Positions 7,134-8,267 of a stretch of 8,267 bases of DNA are shown here, piece after piece; positions within the stretch are counted from its first letter, which is position 1; the number at the start of each line of letters is the position of its first letter. The translations under genes and the position numbers were made by a program. The notes under the pieces are model-generated. The model searched no databases and was not told the origin of the DNA. It saw only the letters and a list, made by a program, of their open reading frames with translations. Source of the DNA: Clostridia bacterium (lineage in GTDB: Bacteria; Bacillota; Clostridia; Oscillospirales; CAG-272); NCBI GenBank assembly GCA_017556845.1, contig JAFYMA010000240.1, forward strand, positions 1-8,267, written 5' to 3'.

Positions 7134-8267
7134 TAACGCTTTTAAAAGTAGTTGTTTTAATCGTTATAATGCTTTTGATCGCATATCCCGTGATCCCTCT
7201 GCCGAAGCCGTTACAGCACTTTTCCGTCAATTATCGGCTGAGATATAAAAATCCCGATAATAAAAAGAATTTCTTCTTCATACTTCTGACTTTAGCATTA
7301 TATCTTGCGATATATCTGTTGCTTGATCTTCTTAGCGAGCTGACGTCATTCGTTTTTACGATACCGATACTGTCAACGTTGATCTCAATGTTGCTTAACA
7401 GCTTGAATTCGCACGTTCATTTTGTATTTTTTGCAATCAATATCGTTATAGCGAACGTCATACTGTTGTGCACTTACTTTTTAGTGAAAGGCTTGCTCAA
7501 AAAAGGCATCATCGACCGTGTATTCAAGATAAACAAGAAAAAGAACAGCAAGACGGATGACGGCAAAAACGACACTTCAAATGACAAATCCACAGACAAA
7601 GATGAAGACGGTGATAAAAAAGACGATAAAAGCGATGACCGTATTCCTCAATTCGATCATTCAGACGATAACAAGATCATTGATACAGAAGAAGAAGATC
7701 AGCAGCTGACAAAAAAGAAAAAACGCTTCTGGTTATTCAGACTTTTTTCCAAAAAGAATAATAAAAACAGTAACCGAAAGATCAAAAATGATCAGGATAA
7801 TTCCATCACGCCGAACAAGGATCGTGATGCCAACGGAGATCTGACGTTATACGGTCTTATACGTATGTTACTCTTCAAGCCCTTCTTTGAAGGCGATAAT
7901 TACGAATACGCTCGCGGCTGGGTAGCAAGAGCACGAAAGGTATTGCAATACTTCATATATCTGGTGCTTGCACTTTACGGAGTATTTTTCACCTGCGTTT
8001 TTGTATCGGTACTCTTCCCCATTCCGCTTTCAGTGTACAACGTTCTTATCAATACGCTTCATATTGAAAGCTGGTATATATATCCCTTTATTTCGCTTCT
8101 CTTTTTGCAGGAGATCTGCAACTTCTTCGATTCTCCCGTTTTGCCCAAAAACATAGCCAAAAACAAAGCTGATGAAAAGAAGCTTGAAGATACAGAAGAA
8201 AAAGAGGCAGATCTGAAAGCTCTCCAGCGTGAGATATACAATCGCTTTGATAAAGAGCATTATCTGC
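7130..8267 (+). CDS. N-terminal part of a multi-spanning membrane protein with a charged cytosolic linker, 3' truncated by the window edge
   Basis: The frame is open from the ATG at 7130 to the window end without a stop, giving 379 complete codons. I do not recognise the family. Clear hydrophobic helices lie at residues ~2-22, 48-68, 97-120, 271-296 and ~315-330. A further weaker one at ~74-90 could be re-entrant or lie flat on the outer face. The basic stretch 26-47 and the long linker ~121-270 should be cytosolic by the positive-inside rule, which gives five spanning helices if the weak one is not counted. The linker is low-complexity and rich in Lys, Asp and Asn (for example KDEDGDKKDDKSDD from 157), so it is probably disordered, with a basic aromatic patch KKKKRFWLFRLF at 195-206. 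After the last helix the protein becomes charged and helical (from ~340) and continues beyond the window, so a cytosolic domain of unknown type may follow. The four-base overlap with the previous gene argues for a joint membrane complex. No enzyme motif is visible in the part present. Confidence 0.78.
   Translation, partial: MITLLKVVVLIVIMLLIAYPVIPLPKPLQHFSVNYRLRYKNPDNKKNFFFILLTLALYLAIYLLLDLLSELTSFVFTIPILSTLISMLLNSLNSHVHFVFFAINIVIANVILLCTYFLVKGLLKKGIIDRVFKINKKKNSKTDDGKNDTSNDKSTDKDEDGDKKDDKSDDRIPQFDHSDDNKIIDTEEEDQQLTKKKKRFWLFRLFSKKNNKNSNRKIKNDQDNSITPNKDRDANGDLTLYGLIRMLLFKPFFEGDNYEYARGWVARARKVLQYFIYLVLALYGVFFTCVFVSVLFPIPLSVYNVLINTLHIESWYIYPFISLLFLQEICNFFDSPVLPKNIAKNKADEKKLEDTEEKEADLKALQREIYNRFDKEHYL

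Noticed and set aside
7820..7855. EF-hand/dockerin-like loop DRDANGDLTLYG (residues 231-242) in the fourth protein
   Set aside because: The D-x-D-x-N-G pattern fits, but position 12 is Gly rather than Asp/Glu, there is a single copy, and the predicted location is cytosolic. The same holds for DKDEDGD at 156-162, which lacks the hydrophobic residue at position 8.
8030..8260. Short - strand and + strand open frames near the window end (8030-8260, 8059-8241, 7968-8156)
   Set aside because: The continuous + strand frame from 7130, with its ribosome binding site and membrane-protein pattern, explains this stretch. The others are shadows.

Overview
The window looks like a chromosomal segment from a low-to-moderate-GC Gram-positive anaerobe, most likely a gut clostridium of the Ruminococcus/Oscillospiraceae type. 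This is inferred from the strong AAAGGAGG-type ribosome binding sites, the codon choice and the protein style. No marker gene is present to prove it. Everything is on the + strand and packed as one apparent operon of four genes, with gaps of 78, 38 and -4 bases. There is no tRNA, rRNA, CRISPR array or mobile element, and no recognisable terminator or convincing promoter. No stretch over 300 bases lacks a gene.

Layout: (1) bases 1-1779 hold the 3' part of a large gene whose start lies upstream of the window. (2) 1858-5106 encodes a complete 1082-residue protein whose N-terminal third has the layout of the bacterial tubulin/FtsZ-like ('Tubulin_2') family. (3) 5145-7133 encodes a 662-residue protein of unknown family with a large cytosolic N-terminal part and a two-helix membrane hairpin. 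(4) 7130 to the window end is the start of a multi-spanning membrane protein, overlapping gene 3 by ATGA and running off the edge.

The key observation is that genes 1 and 2 are divergent paralogues. At least five motifs occur in the same order and at similar spacing in their C-terminal halves, so gene 1 is very probably a second tubulin-like protein whose GTPase domain lies just outside the window. Gene 2 keeps the overall tubulin-like layout but has a degraded nucleotide-loop motif (CTDYGSG in place of a GG(G)TGSG box). Gene 1 contains no TTA leucine codon in its visible part and ends in an acidic Ser/Asp/Glu tail, whereas gene 2 uses TTA often and lacks the tail.

Taken together, the window suggests an uncharacterised membrane-linked cytoskeletal apparatus: two co-encoded, non-identical tubulin-like proteins plus two membrane proteins that expose large domains or linkers to the cytosol. 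A dissimilar filament or regulator pair anchored to the membrane is the favoured reading, but polymerisation, GTP binding and the cellular task are all inference. A strong hairpin just upstream of the gene 2 ribosome binding site, and a perfect 11-bp inverted repeat early in gene 3, are candidate points for setting different expression levels within the operon.
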